NCBI RefSeq assembly: GCF_016863135.1
Contig: NZ_BOOH01000009.1
Location: 1-64,000, forward strand
DNA length: 64,000 nucleotides
Origin: Planobispora longispora
GTDB taxonomy: Bacteria; Actinomycetota; Actinomycetes; Streptosporangiales; Streptosporangiaceae
Direction of reading: 5' to 3'
The position numbers and the translations under genes were made by a program. Below, piece after piece: positions 1 to 10,474 of the stretch. The notes under the pieces are model-generated. The model made no database searches, was not told the origin of the DNA, and worked only from the letters and a program-made list of their open reading frames with translations. The stretch's first letter is position 1. Every line of letters starts with the position of its first letter.

Positions 1-1
1 C

Positions 2-2245
2 TCGGACACCGGTACGGCCTCGGGCACGGACACCTCCGTCCTCCCCGACCGCGCCGTGCCCGACGACGCGGGCGCGCGCGACTCCGGGAGACCCGCGGAC
101 CTGTACGGCGCGGCGGGCCCCGAGGGGAGAGGCCGTGACGGCGCGGGACCGGACGAGGAACGGCGCGACGCCACAGAAACGGACAGGTCGGAACAGGGAA
201 GAGCGGAACAGGGCAGTCCGGATGGAGAAGGACGGGAGAACTCCGGGAAGTCCACCGGCGAGGGCGCCGAGCAGTCCGGGAAGGGCACAGGAGAGGCCGG
301 GAAGGGCGCCGAACAGTCCGGAGGCGGGGGCGCCGAGGAGACCGGGGAGGCCGGGAAGGGCGCCGAGCGGGACGCCGGGGAGGCGGCCGGGGACGGGACC
401 GGTGAGCGGGATGGCACGCCGGGCATGCTGGACTACCTGGCGGGGGCCTCGCTCGCGGCGGCGGGACTGCTGGCGGCGCTCGGCCGCAGGCGCAGGGAGC
501 AGCTCTGGCGCCGGGCGTTCGGACGGAGGATCACCCGCCCGCGGGAGGACGCGGCCCAGGCGGAGCTGGCGCTCCGGCTCGGCGCCGACGCCCCGGGCAG
601 CCGGATGCTGGACCTGGGGCTGCGCCTCCTCGGCCGGTCCCTCGCGGCAGGCGGGCGGGTCCCGCCCACGGTCTACGCCGCCCACCTGTCCCCGCGCCAT
701 CTCGACCTGTGGATCCACCCCCCGGACTCCGACGCCCCCGAGCCGTGGGGCGCGCACGACGGAGGCCAGGTCTGGCGGCTGCCCGCGCACGAGGGCCGGA
801 TGCTCGACGAGCACGCGCTGGCCGACGCGCCCGCGCCGTACCCGGGACTGGTCTCGCTCGGTTCCACCGAGGACGGCCGGGTGCTGGTCGACCTGGAGGC
901 GGCGCACGGGCTGATCGTCGTCACGGGGACCCGGACCACCGCGGCCCTGGCCGCGCTCGCCGTCGAGCTGGCCACCAACCGGTGGTCGGACCGGATGCGC
1001 ATCACCCTGGTCGGCTTCGGGGAGGAGCTCGTCGAGATCGCCCCCGACCGGATCAGGTGCGCGGGCGGTCTGGCCGAGGTCCTGCCGGAGCTGGAGGCGC
1101 AGGCGAACGATCACGGGACCGGCGCCGAGGTGCTCACCGGCCGGATCAACGGCCGTGCCGCCGACCCCGCCTGGTCGCCGCACTACCTGCTCTCGGCGAT
1201 CCCGCCGAGCGCGGAGGAGGCCCGGCGGCTGGTGGTGCTGGCCAGGAAGGGCGCCCGGACGGCCGCCGGTTACGTCGTCGCGGGTGACGTCCCGCACGCC
1301 ACGTGGACCTGGGAGATCACCGAGGAGGGCACGGCCAGGGTGGACGCGCTCGGCTTCGAGGTGGACGCCCAGCTGCTGCCCCGCAGGCAGTACCGCGCGC
1401 TGGTCGAGCTGTTCGCGACGGCGCGGCGCTTCGAGGGCGAACCCCTGCCGGAGGAGCCCGAGCGCGAGCCCGTCACCGAGGCCCCCTCGATCGAGGTGCG
1501 GATCCTCGGCCCCGTCGAGGTCTCCGGCCCGCCGCCGCTGGAGGAGGGCCGGGCCGACCTCGCCGTCGAGCTCGCCGTCTATCTGGCGACCCACCCGGAC
1601 GGCGTGCACCCGGTCGTGCTCGGCGGCATCCTGTGGCCGCGCGGCGTCCAGTCGGTGGTGCGGGACGCCACGATCGCCCGCGTCGCCGCCTGGCTCGGCT
1701 CCGACGCCGCCGGGCGGCCCAACCTCTTCACGGACGAGGCGGGACGGCTCCGGCTCGGCCCCGGGGTGCGGACCGACTGGGCGCTCTTCCGCGAGCTCGT
1801 CCGGAGGTCCCACGCGGACGAGGCCGCGCGCGCCGTACTGCTGGACAAGGCGCTCGGGCTGGTGCGCGGACCGCTGCTGAACGGCCGTCCCCGCGGCCGG
1901 TACTCCTGGCTCGCCGCCGACGACCTCGAGTACGACGTGACGGCGAGCGTCGCGGACGCGGCGCACCGGCTCTGCGAGGTACGGCTGGCGCACGGCGAGG
2001 CCGACCAGGCGGTGGCGGCGGTACGGGCCGGACTGCTGCTGGCCGCCGACGACGAAGGGCTCTGGCGGGACCTGCTGCGGGCCACCCACATGACCGGTGA
2101 CCTCGCCCGCCTGCGGGCCGTGGCCGACGCCCTGCAGCGCAGGGCCGCCTCCCATCCCTACGGCGGCGGGATGGCGCCCGAGACCGAGGCGCTCATCGAC
2201 GAGCTGCTGCCCACCTGGCGGATGCGCGCGGCTCCGTCGGCATGA
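2..2245 (+). CDS. BTAD-domain membrane regulator (5' truncated by window edge)
   Basis: The reading frame is open to the left edge, so the true start lies outside the window; a GTG at 56 is only an internal candidate. The visible part begins with a long Gly/Glu/Lys-rich low-complexity stretch. A short hydrophobic segment follows around nt 425-485 (LAGASLAAAGLLAALG), then a basic stop-transfer patch. From about nt 1480 comes a winged-helix-like region, and from about nt 1770 to 2110 a helical repeat typical of bacterial transcriptional activator (BTAD) domains. In actinomycetes this layout is typical of large membrane proteins that often carry LysM near the N-terminus; no LysM is visible here, but it could lie upstream. 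Role inferred: membrane-linked regulator or scaffold, target unknown. Confidence 0.75.
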   Translation, partial: SDTGTASGTDTSVLPDRAVPDDAGARDSGRPADLYGAAGPEGRGRDGAGPDEERRDATETDRSEQGRAEQGSPDGEGRENSGKSTGEGAEQSGKGTGEAGKGAEQSGGGGAEETGEAGKGAERDAGEAAGDGTGERDGTPGMLDYLAGASLAAAGLLAALGRRRREQLWRRAFGRRITRPREDAAQAELALRLGADAPGSRMLDLGLRLLGRSLAAGGRVPPTVYAAHLSPRHLDLWIHPPDSDAPEPWGAHDGGQVWRLPAHEGRMLDEHALADAPAPYPGLVSLGSTEDGRVLVDLEAAHGLIVVTGTRTTAALAALAVELATNRWSDRMRITLVGFGEELVEIAPDRIRCAGGLAEVLPELEAQANDHGTGAEVLTGRINGRAADPAWSPHYLLSAIPPSAEEARRLVVLARKGARTAAGYVVAGDVPHATWTWEITEEGTARVDALGFEVDAQLLPRRQYRALVELFATARRFEGEPLPEEPEREPVTEAPSIEVRILGPVEVSGPPPLEEGRADLAVELAVYLATHPDGVHPVVLGGILWPRGVQSVVRDATIARVAAWLGSDAAGRPNLFTDEAGRLRLGPGVRTDWALFRELVRRSHADEAARAVLLDKALGLVRGPLLNGRPRGRYSWLAADDLEYDVTASVADAAHRLCEVRLAHGEADQAVAAVRAGLLLAADDEGLWRDLLRATHMTGDLARLRAVADALQRRAASHPYGGGMAPETEALIDELLPTWRMRAAPSA

Positions 2246-2269
2246 ACGGGCACGCCACGCGGACACCTC

Positions 2270-2385
2270 ATGAACGGGCACGGCATGAACGGGCACGGCA
2301 TGAACGGGCACGGCTCGGACAGGCACGGCATGAACACGTACGGAATGAACGCGGCATGAACACGTACGGCGTAGACACGTACGGC
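2270..2385. repeat. 15-bp tandem minisatellite
   Basis: About eight head-to-tail copies of a 15-bp unit, ATGAACGGGCACGGC and variants ending in ACGTACGGC. Copies begin at 2270, 2285, 2300, 2315 (variant), 2330, 2345 (11-bp short copy), 2356 and 2371. A further partial copy at 2242 overlaps the stop of the upstream gene. Each unit carries an ATG, which creates a spurious open frame. It fills the gap between the BTAD gene and the next lipoprotein gene. I see no regulator site in it. Confidence 0.85.
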
Positions 2386-2474
2386 GTGAGCGCGCCGCCG
2401 ATCGCGCCGACGGCGAGGGCGGCGCGATCGGCGGGCGGGACGTCGGAGGGAGTGCTTTCCCGGTGGAGGCCGAG

Positions 2475-3239
2475 ATGAGGGGTGGCGGAGGCGGGACGCG
2501 GGCGGCCATGCCGATCCGCGCATACCGCTGGTCCCGCGCGGCGCGCGCTTCTAGCGTGATCGGCGTGGGTGCCGTGATCGCGCTGGCGCTGACCGGGCTG
2601 ACGGGCTGCTCCTCGCCGGCCGATGAGGCGTTCGTCCCGGCCGACCGGGTGGCGGGCGCCTCCGGCCCGTCCGGCCCCGGCGACCCGGCGGGCGCCTCCG
2701 GCTCGCCGTCGCCCGCCGGGAGCACGCCGGAGCCCGAGACCGTCCAGGCGGCGCCGGGCGTGCGGGTGGTCGTCGAGCCGCCGGCCGCGGCCGACCCCGC
2801 CACCGCCGACATGGTCGCCGCCTTCCGCGACTACTACGCCGGATCCCTCCGCGTGATCGCCGCGGGGGAGAACGGCGCGGGGGCGGGCGACACCGCCTAT
2901 CTCGGCCTTCTGGGGAAGGACGCGGTCCGGCAGGACTACGAGTGGGTGTCCGCCTACCGGGAGAAGCACCGGGCGCTGCGCGGGACGACCCGGCTGTACG
3001 GGTTCGAGGTCGAGCCGCTGGAGGACCGCGGCGTACGGCTCAACGTGTGCGTGGACATGTCGCGGACCCGCACGGTGGACACGCGCACGGGCAGGGCGGT
3101 CGCAGATCAGGACGAATGGATGCGCAAGCCCTTCCTGCACGCCGCCGACATGTGGGAGGACGGCGACGGCGTCCGCCGGATCCAGTACCTGCGCCACGCC
3201 CTGTATCCCAGCGAACGAGCGGAGAGGTGCATACGATGA
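2475..3239 (+). CDS. lipoprotein of unknown function
   Basis: A 254-aa protein with a Sec/lipoprotein signal: basic residues, a hydrophobic core and the lipobox LTGC with the acylated cysteine at residue 45. A Pro/Ser/Gly-rich tether follows, then a globular domain of about 150 residues ending in YPSERAERCIR. I chose ATG 2475 because TGGAGG lies 5 nt upstream; GTG 2463 has no site, and ATG 2508 would give a more usual signal length but its GGAGG is far away. The C-terminal half looks like the small NTF2-like domains of actinobacterial lipoproteins, but I cannot name the family. The stop overlaps the ATG of the next gene (ATGA), so the two are translationally coupled. Confidence 0.75.
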   Translation: MRGGGGGTRAAMPIRAYRWSRAARASSVIGVGAVIALALTGLTGCSSPADEAFVPADRVAGASGPSGPGDPAGASGSPSPAGSTPEPETVQAAPGVRVVVEPPAAADPATADMVAAFRDYYAGSLRVIAAGENGAGAGDTAYLGLLGKDAVRQDYEWVSAYREKHRALRGTTRLYGFEVEPLEDRGVRLNVCVDMSRTRTVDTRTGRAVADQDEWMRKPFLHAADMWEDGDGVRRIQYLRHALYPSERAERCIR

Positions 3240-4219
3240 TCGTCAAGGGGATCGCCGTGGGAACCCTGCTGCTCGCGGTGGGGGCGGCTCCGGGGACGGC
3301 GGGTGCGGCGCCCGCCGCGGAGACCGGGCGAGCCCCGGCGGCGACGGGTGAGCCGCCGACCGGAGACGGGTTCCAGGACGGCCGCACGGCCGGGGTCCGC
3401 CTGCGGAACTCCCAGATCGTCATCACCGGCAACGGCCTCGGCGGCCGGAGCGACGGCTACCGCATCAAGCGTCCCTGCTGGTACGAGCCCGGCCGGAACG
3501 CCTCCGACATGCTGAAGAAGCAGGAGGAGGTGCGGGAGTGGTGGTTCCGCTTCACTCCGAACCCGACCGAGGAGAAGTTCCAGAAGTTCCTCGAGCAGTT
3601 CAAGGACAAGATCGGCAAGCCGGGGCGCTGGTGGGAGCCCGCCTACAACGCCGCCGATCCCGACGGCACGTCCTGCTGGAACGGGCTGGACCCGTTCGTG
3701 TGGGCGGCGCCCGGCGCCACCCCGCCCGGCGGCATCACCCTGGCGGAGCTCGTCGAGATCGCCCGCGCCGCGCTGACCGTGCCCGAGCCGAAGATCAAGC
3801 TGAATCCCGACGTCAAGAGCTACGTCAACCTGCCGACCTGGGTCTGGCTGGACGGCGTCGGCCAGACCACCCGGTCGGTGACCGCCACCATCCCGGGCGT
3901 CATGAGCGCCACCGTGACCGCCACCCTCTCCGACATCGAGATCGACCCCGGCACGACCGCCGACCGGGCCGAGGTCCGGGAAGACTGCGGCCGGGGCGGC
4001 CGGCCGTACGCCAAGGGGGCCGAGTTCACCTGCGGCGTGCGCTACCTGCGCGCCTCGGCCGACCAGCCCCGCGAGGTCTACGAGCTGACGGTGACGGCGG
4101 TCTGGCCGATCGAGGTCGAGGACGACGTGGTGCCCTTCGCCTACGATCCCGTCGAGGTCGGGGCCACCCGCGACGTCCCGGTGGGCGAGGTGCAGAGCAC
4201 CGTCAGGAAGGGCGGCTAG
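3236..4219 (+). CDS. secreted protein of unknown function
   Basis: A 327-aa protein with a Sec signal peptide (hydrophobic core at residues 5-24, probable cleavage in the Ala/Pro run near residue 25). The mature protein has a Trp/Lys-rich segment at about residues 95-130, a few cysteines, and a C-terminal beta-rich part; LPTWVWLDGVG is the most conserved-looking motif. The ATG overlaps the stop of the upstream lipoprotein gene, with GAGAGGTG as ribosome site. Secreted proteins with a similar LPTWVW motif occur in streptomycetes next to lipoprotein genes. No catalytic motif is evident. The operon suggests that the lipoprotein and this protein act together at the cell surface. Confidence 0.75.
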   Translation: MIVKGIAVGTLLLAVGAAPGTAGAAPAAETGRAPAATGEPPTGDGFQDGRTAGVRLRNSQIVITGNGLGGRSDGYRIKRPCWYEPGRNASDMLKKQEEVREWWFRFTPNPTEEKFQKFLEQFKDKIGKPGRWWEPAYNAADPDGTSCWNGLDPFVWAAPGATPPGGITLAELVEIARAALTVPEPKIKLNPDVKSYVNLPTWVWLDGVGQTTRSVTATIPGVMSATVTATLSDIEIDPGTTADRAEVREDCGRGGRPYAKGAEFTCGVRYLRASADQPREVYELTVTAVWPIEVEDDVVPFAYDPVEVGATRDVPVGEVQSTVRKGG

Positions 4220-4359
4220 ACCGCCCGGCCCGGCCTGCCGGGCGTCCACCCGCCGCGGCGGGGCCTCCCGGCGAAGGCCCCGGGCCCTCGTGGCGGGGAA
4301 TCCGGCAGGACCCGGGCCCCCGCGAGAGGGACCCGGGCCCGCCGTGCCGGGAGCGGAGG

Positions 4360-4860
4360 TCAGGCGACGCCCGACTCGTGGGTCAGGAGCCACTGCTTGA
4401 CCGGGGTGCCGTAGTAGTAGCCGCCGTAGCCGCCCGCGGTCGGCAGGATGCGGTGGCACGGCACGAACGGGGCGATCAGGTTCTGCGCGCAGGCGGATCC
4501 GGCCGCCCGGGCCGCCGTGCGGGGCAGGCCCGCGCGCTCGGCCAGCTCGGCGTAGCTGATCGTGGTCCCCGGCGGCACCTCGCGCAGGGCCGTCAGCAGC
4601 CGCTGCCGGGTGGGCGTGCCGGGCTGGCTCACCGGCACGGCGTCCAGGGCCTTCAGATCGCCGTCCAGGTAGTCCCGTACGGCCTGGGCGGCCTGCCCCA
4701 GGTCGTCGACCCGGGTCAGGCCCTCGGCCCGGAGCGCGGGCGAGAGCCGGGCGAACATCTCCTCGGGGTCGGCGGTGAAGCCCGCCGCGACGATGACCCC
4801 CTCGCGGGAGAGGAGCGCCAGCGGCCCGGCCGGGGTGGGGAGGATCTGTGCCTCGATCAT
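4360..4860 (-). CDS. ogt: methylated-DNA--protein-cysteine methyltransferase
   Basis: A 166-aa suicide DNA repair protein that removes O6-alkyl groups from guanine. The acceptor cysteine is C135 in the PCHR motif (134-137), preceded by the Asn-containing strand and followed by the Gly/Tyr-rich GGYGGYYYG segment; the helix-turn-helix part (ISYAELAERAG) lies at 101-111. The ATG at 4860 has AAGGAG 6 nt upstream. A second ATG at 4944 overlaps the stop of the Ada-AlkA gene (ATGA) and would add a 28-residue Ala/Pro-rich tail absent from the family; translation from it would couple the two genes. The neighbour is another alkylation-repair gene, so this is a repair operon. Confidence 0.93.
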   Translation of the reverse strand: MIEAQILPTPAGPLALLSREGVIVAAGFTADPEEMFARLSPALRAEGLTRVDDLGQAAQAVRDYLDGDLKALDAVPVSQPGTPTRQRLLTALREVPPGTTISYAELAERAGLPRTAARAAGSACAQNLIAPFVPCHRILPTAGGYGGYYYGTPVKQWLLTHESGVA

Positions 4861-4940
4861 GGTGACTCCTTCGGTCGTCGGGCTCGTCAGGGGTGCGGGG
4901 AGCGCCGGAGGCGGCGCCGGTGCGGAGGCCGTCACGGGGG

Positions 4941-6473
4941 TCATTCGGAGCTCCAGAGGTGCAGGGCGGCGTACGCCCGCCAGGGGCGCCAGCGTTCGAC
5001 GTGGTCGTCGGGGATGCCCAGGCACGCCATGGCCCGCCGGAGCCCGAGGTCGCCCTCCGGCCAGGCGTCCGGGTCACGCAGCGCCCGCAGCGCGATGTAG
5101 CCGGCCGTCCACGGCCCGATCCCGGGGACCTCCAGGAGCGCGGCGACGGCCTCGCCCGGCTCCTGCGCCCCGTCCAGGTCGATCTCGCCGCCCGCGACCC
5201 TCGCCGCGAGCGCCTTCAGCGTGGCCACCCGCCGCCCGGTCATCCCGAGCCCGTCCAGGTCGGCCTCCAGCAGTTCCCCGGCGGTGGGGAACAGGCGCAT
5301 GGACTCCCCGGCCGGGGCTCCGTCCGGGGCGCCGGCCGGGGGGCCGCCGGGTCTCCCGGCGCGGGCGACGACGCGGCCCAGGAGCGTGCGGGCCCCGGCG
5401 ACGGAGACCTGCTGGCCGATCACGGCGCGCACGGCCACCTCGAAGCCGTCCCACGCGCCGGGGACCCGCAGGCCCGGCCGGGCCTCGACGAGCGCGCGCA
5501 GCGAGGTCTCCCCCAGGGCGGAGGCGATGGCCTCCGGATCGGCGTCGAGGTCGAGCAGGCGGCGGCAGCGCGCGACGATGTGGGCCAGCCGCCGCGTGTC
5601 GTCGATGCTCGCCTCCAGGCGGATGTGCCCGGGGAGCGGCGTCAGGGTGATCACGCCGCCGGGGACGGCGCGGGTGTAGCTCCAGCCGGCCCCGGAACCG
5701 TCCGGACCACCGGATTCGCCGGAGCCGTCCGGACCGCCGGATTCGCCGAGCCCGGCGGCGGTGGGCCCGCCGGGCCCGTGCGGGGCCTCGACGCGCTCCA
5801 GGCCGGGGATCGCGCGGGCGCGCAGGAACCGCATCAGGGTCTGCGCGTCGTACGGCTCCCGCCGGTGCAGCCGGAGCGTCAGCGCGTCCCCGGAGACCCG
5901 CCCGCCCGCCGTGGCCCTCAGTTCGCCGGGCGTGAAGCCGTACGTCTCCTTCATGGTCGCGTTGAACTGCCGCACGCTTCCGAACCCCGCGGCGAACGCC
6001 ACGTCGGTGATCGGCAGGCCGGTCTCGGTGAGCAGCTGCTTGGCCAGCAGCAGCCGTTTGGTCCTGGCCACGGCCAGCGGTCCCGCGCCGAGTTCGGCGG
6101 TGAACAGCCGGTGCAGGTGCCGTTCGGTGATGTGCAGCCGGCCGGCCAGGGCGGAGACCCCGCCGTCGTCGGCCGCGCCCTCCTCGATCAGCCGGAGCGC
6201 CCGGCCGATCAGGTCGCCCCGGTGATCCCAGCCGGGGTCGCCCGGGCTGAGTTCGGGACGGCACCGCTTGCACGGGCGGAATCCGGCCGCCTCGGCGGAG
6301 GCGGCGTGGCGGTAGAAACGCACGTTGCGCGAGGCGGGCGTGCGCGCCGGGCAGATGGGGCGGCAGTAGATGCCGGTCGAGGTGACCGCCGTGTAGAAAC
6401 GCCCGTCGAAACGGGCGTCCCGCGCGGCCACCGCGCGGTAACAGGAATCGAAGTCGAGCTCTCTCACGGACAC
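4941..6473 (-). CDS. Ada metal-binding / AraC / AlkA fusion, 3-methyladenine DNA glycosylase
   Basis: A 510-aa three-part protein. Residues 8-75 form the Ada N-terminal zinc domain with C37, C41, C68 and C71; C37 matches the cysteine that accepts methyl from phosphotriesters. Residues about 85-185 are an AraC-type DNA-binding domain. Residues about 205-500 are AlkA: the N-terminal beta domain, then the HhH motif VPGIGPWTAGY and the catalytic aspartate in PEGD. A Gly/Ser/Glu linker with a repeated GESGGPDGS unit precedes the AlkA body. It should sense methylation and excise alkylated bases; as in other Ada-like fusions, methylated C37 could activate transcription of itself and ogt. The start at 6473 is the only good one. 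The stop overlaps a possible ogt start. Confidence 0.93.
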   Translation of the reverse strand: MSVRELDFDSCYRAVAARDARFDGRFYTAVTSTGIYCRPICPARTPASRNVRFYRHAASAEAAGFRPCKRCRPELSPGDPGWDHRGDLIGRALRLIEEGAADDGGVSALAGRLHITERHLHRLFTAELGAGPLAVARTKRLLLAKQLLTETGLPITDVAFAAGFGSVRQFNATMKETYGFTPGELRATAGGRVSGDALTLRLHRREPYDAQTLMRFLRARAIPGLERVEAPHGPGGPTAAGLGESGGPDGSGESGGPDGSGAGWSYTRAVPGGVITLTPLPGHIRLEASIDDTRRLAHIVARCRRLLDLDADPEAIASALGETSLRALVEARPGLRVPGAWDGFEVAVRAVIGQQVSVAGARTLLGRVVARAGRPGGPPAGAPDGAPAGESMRLFPTAGELLEADLDGLGMTGRRVATLKALAARVAGGEIDLDGAQEPGEAVAALLEVPGIGPWTAGYIALRALRDPDAWPEGDLGLRRAMACLGIPDDHVERWRPWRAYAALHLWSSE

Positions 6474-6651
6474 ATGAAAGACGTTATCCGCAGCTCCACC
6501 CGGACGGCTGGCGGAAATCGGACGCGACCGTCACGATCTTGCGGGGCTCGGCGGGGTACCCGGGAGCCGGCCGCCCGTCAGGGGCCGATCGGCTTCGGAG
6601 AGCCGGCGGCCGTCCGGCTCCGGCGGGCTTGCCGGGACCCGGCGGGGGCCG

Positions 6652-7596
6652 TCACTTGGACGAGATGCCGACCCCCAGGTCGAACTCGCGGTAGACGCGG
6701 GCCCAGAACCCGTCGCGGAGCCAGACGCGGGCCTCGGGGAACGGGCGCAGGGAGTGGCCGAGCTCCTTCTCCGCCTCGATCAGCAGCTCGGTATCGATCA
6801 CCGTCGGCAGCAGCGGTCCCGGGAGCAGGTCGCGGATGTTGTCGCGGCCGCGGGTGAGGATCCACTTCTGGGCGACGTGCTCGCCGACCTCCTCCACCCG
6901 GGGGCGGCTGGGGCCGAGCTTGGTGACCTGGCCGGCGGCCGGCGCCTTGGGCTTGATCGTCGCGGGGGAGCGGCCCGCGAAGACCTGGGCGGGGGAGGGT
7001 GCGGCCGGGGCGACCGGAACGGGCTGGGGGGCGCGGCTGAAGAAGTCGCGGAGGAAGTCGGCGGTGAGGATCTCGACGGTGTCGGCCTCCCAGACCAGGC
7101 GCTCGGCCTGGTTGGTGCCGTAGGGCGGCTCGACGCCCCACAGGTGGATCCGCACGCCGTAGGCCTGGGCGGCCTCGACCGCCGGCACCATGTCCTCGTC
7201 GCCGGCCAGCAGGATCGTGTCGCTCACCGCGTGGTGCCGGGCCAGGGCCTCCAGGTCGCTCCTGATCTGGGCGTCCACGCCCTTCTGCTGGCCGCGCGCG
7301 TTGAGGTTGCCCAGGCGCACCTTGACCCAGGGGAGCTGGGCGATGACGCGCTGGTCCACGGTCGGCACGCGGTCGCGGGCCGCGTCGTACCAGTAGATCC
7401 GGAGCAGCTCCCCCTGGATGCGGGCCTCCGCGTGCTTCTGCAGCGCCTGGATCAGCTCGTCGGCGGAGACACGGTACTCCTTGCGCTCCTTGGCACCGAG
7501 CAGCACCTCTCCCGCCGCGGCGTACAGATATCCGACGTCGACGAGGACGGCGTATTTCGCGGTGATGGGACGGGTAGTGAGGTCAAGGATGGCCAT
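6652..7596 (-). CDS. NYN (PIN-like) domain protein, putative RNase
   Basis: A 314-aa protein. Residues 14-185 form a NYN domain, the PIN-related nuclease fold, with the expected acidic residues: D20 in VLVDVGY, D108 and D114 in VDAQIRSD, and D133/D135 in LLAGDEDM. A Pro/Ala-rich linker and a C-terminal part (from about residue 230) follow, which may be an OST-HTH/LOTUS-like or other RNA-contacting module; I am not sure of this. The ATG has GGAGG 6-7 nt upstream. A monocistronic unit is likely, between repair genes and the carboxylase. Role inferred: RNA processing or turnover. Confidence 0.82.
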   Translation of the reverse strand: MAILDLTTRPITAKYAVLVDVGYLYAAAGEVLLGAKERKEYRVSADELIQALQKHAEARIQGELLRIYWYDAARDRVPTVDQRVIAQLPWVKVRLGNLNARGQQKGVDAQIRSDLEALARHHAVSDTILLAGDEDMVPAVEAAQAYGVRIHLWGVEPPYGTNQAERLVWEADTVEILTADFLRDFFSRAPQPVPVAPAAPSPAQVFAGRSPATIKPKAPAAGQVTKLGPSRPRVEEVGEHVAQKWILTRGRDNIRDLLPGPLLPTVIDTELLIEAEKELGHSLRPFPEARVWLRDGFWARVYREFDLGVGISSK

Positions 7597-7697
7597 GTCG
7601 TCCTCCAGGCCTCGTGACTAGCTGATCGGCTGACTATATGCGCCCATTTCTTAGATGGTCCCAACTCTCGCGCGACTTGACACCATGTTCCGCGGAT

Positions 7698-7891
7698 CTA
7701 TCTTGGCAAGCCGCTTGATCGCCATGCCCCTTGTCCATGTGGAAGAGGCTTTCGTAGGTAATGTGCGGGGTTGCGCCAATTTTCCGACTTTCGCGTGACT
7801 TTAGTCTGCGGAATCGTCCGTGATGCGAGGGCGATCACGATTGCGGTGATCTCCTCTGGAGTCGCGTCCCCATTGATGATCTTCAAGTGCG

Positions 7892-7895
<4 letters not shown>
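7698..7895 (-). CDS. accE: acyl-CoA carboxylase epsilon subunit
   Basis: A 65-aa protein beginning with GTG at 7895. The GTG overlaps the stop of the carboxyltransferase gene as GTGA, so the two are translationally coupled. The sequence has the hallmark of actinobacterial epsilon subunits: a hydrophobic strand then [16 protein letters not shown], and a C-terminal basic Trp-containing tail ([21 protein letters not shown]). These small subunits stabilise the beta subunit and are needed for full activity of acetyl/propionyl-CoA carboxylase complexes. The gene sits directly after its partner, as expected. Confidence 0.9.
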
Positions 7896-9496
<1,601 letters not shown>

Positions 9497-9694
9497 TGGT
9501 CGCTCACCACTCCTCATTCGCTGCGCGGACCGCTCGTTCCTCGCGATCCGCTGCGCTCACTGCGTCGGGCTCGCTCCGGCTCATAGCCCAGAAGAGTAAC
9601 CGTCTCCTGACATCCCGAACTATCGGGGTGACCCGTTCGTTGCCCGGGAAGAGCCAGAGATCCCCCAGTAGGAAACTATGACAAAGTGGGCGCT

Positions 9695-10474
9695 ATGACG
9701 GGCATCGCGGACGCTGTACGGACCCAGGGATTGTTCAAGAGGTTCGGCCAACAGGTGGCTGTGGGAGGGGTCGACCTCGTGGTCCCCCGGGGCAGCTTCG
9801 CCGGACTGGTCGGTCCCAACGGCGCCGGCAAGACCACCACGCTGAGCATGGTCACGGGCCTGCTCCGTCCCGACGCCGGGATCATCCACATCGACGGCGC
9901 CGACGTCTGGCGCGACCCCGTCGCCGTCAAGGCCCGCATCGGCGTGCTGCCCGAGGGGCTGCGCCTGTTCGAGCGCCTGTCCGGCAGGGAGCTGCTGTCC
10001 TACAACGGCCAGCTGCGCGGCATCCCCATGAGAGAGGTGGAGCGGCGCGCCGAGGAGCTCCTGCGCGTCATGGACCTGGCCGACTCGGCCGACAAGCTCG
10101 TCGTCGACTACTCCACCGGCATGCGCAAGAAGATCGGCCTGGCCGCCGCGCTGCTGCACAACCCGAAGGTGCTCTTCCTGGACGAGCCGTTCGAGGGCGT
10201 CGACCCGGTCAGCGCCAACACCCTGGTCGAGGTGCTGCGCCGCTACACGGCCTCCGGCTCCACCGTCGTCTTCTCCAGCCACGTCATGGACCTCGTCGAG
10301 CGCCTGTGCGACTGGGTCTCGGTGATGAACCGCGGCCAGATCGTCGCGCAGGGCCCGCTGGAGGAGGTGCGCGGCGGCCGGAGCCTCAACGAGGCGTTCC
10401 TGGGCCTGGTCGGCGCGCCCGCTAACGGCAACGGGGAGGAGGGGCTGTCGTGGCTGGGAGCGACCTCGGCATGA
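9695..10474 (+). CDS. ABC transporter ATP-binding protein
   Basis: A 259-aa ATPase of the ABC-2/drug-export type. Walker A is GPNGAGKTT at 40-48, the signature is the degenerate STGMRKK at 140-146, Walker B is VLFLDEP at 159-165, and the H-loop His is 196. ATG 9695 is preferred; a GTG 9 nt upstream is in frame. The ribosome site is weak. It overlaps the permease gene by 25 nt, so the two form one transporter with ATPase and membrane subunits. The substrate is unknown. Confidence 0.9.
   Translation: MTGIADAVRTQGLFKRFGQQVAVGGVDLVVPRGSFAGLVGPNGAGKTTTLSMVTGLLRPDAGIIHIDGADVWRDPVAVKARIGVLPEGLRLFERLSGRELLSYNGQLRGIPMREVERRAEELLRVMDLADSADKLVVDYSTGMRKKIGLAAALLHNPKVLFLDEPFEGVDPVSANTLVEVLRRYTASGSTVVFSSHVMDLVERLCDWVSVMNRGQIVAQGPLEEVRGGRSLNEAFLGLVGAPANGNGEEGLSWLGATSA

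Noticed and set aside
2242-2478. A 78-codon gene made of the 15-bp repeat
   Set aside because: The product is purely repeat-derived, overlaps the upstream stop codon and has no ribosome site of its own.
7676-7698. Plus-strand TTGACA/TATCTT promoter just beyond the accE stop
   Set aside because: It would drive antisense RNA into accE-accD. One promoter-like match in an AT-richer gap is too weak to call without transcript data.
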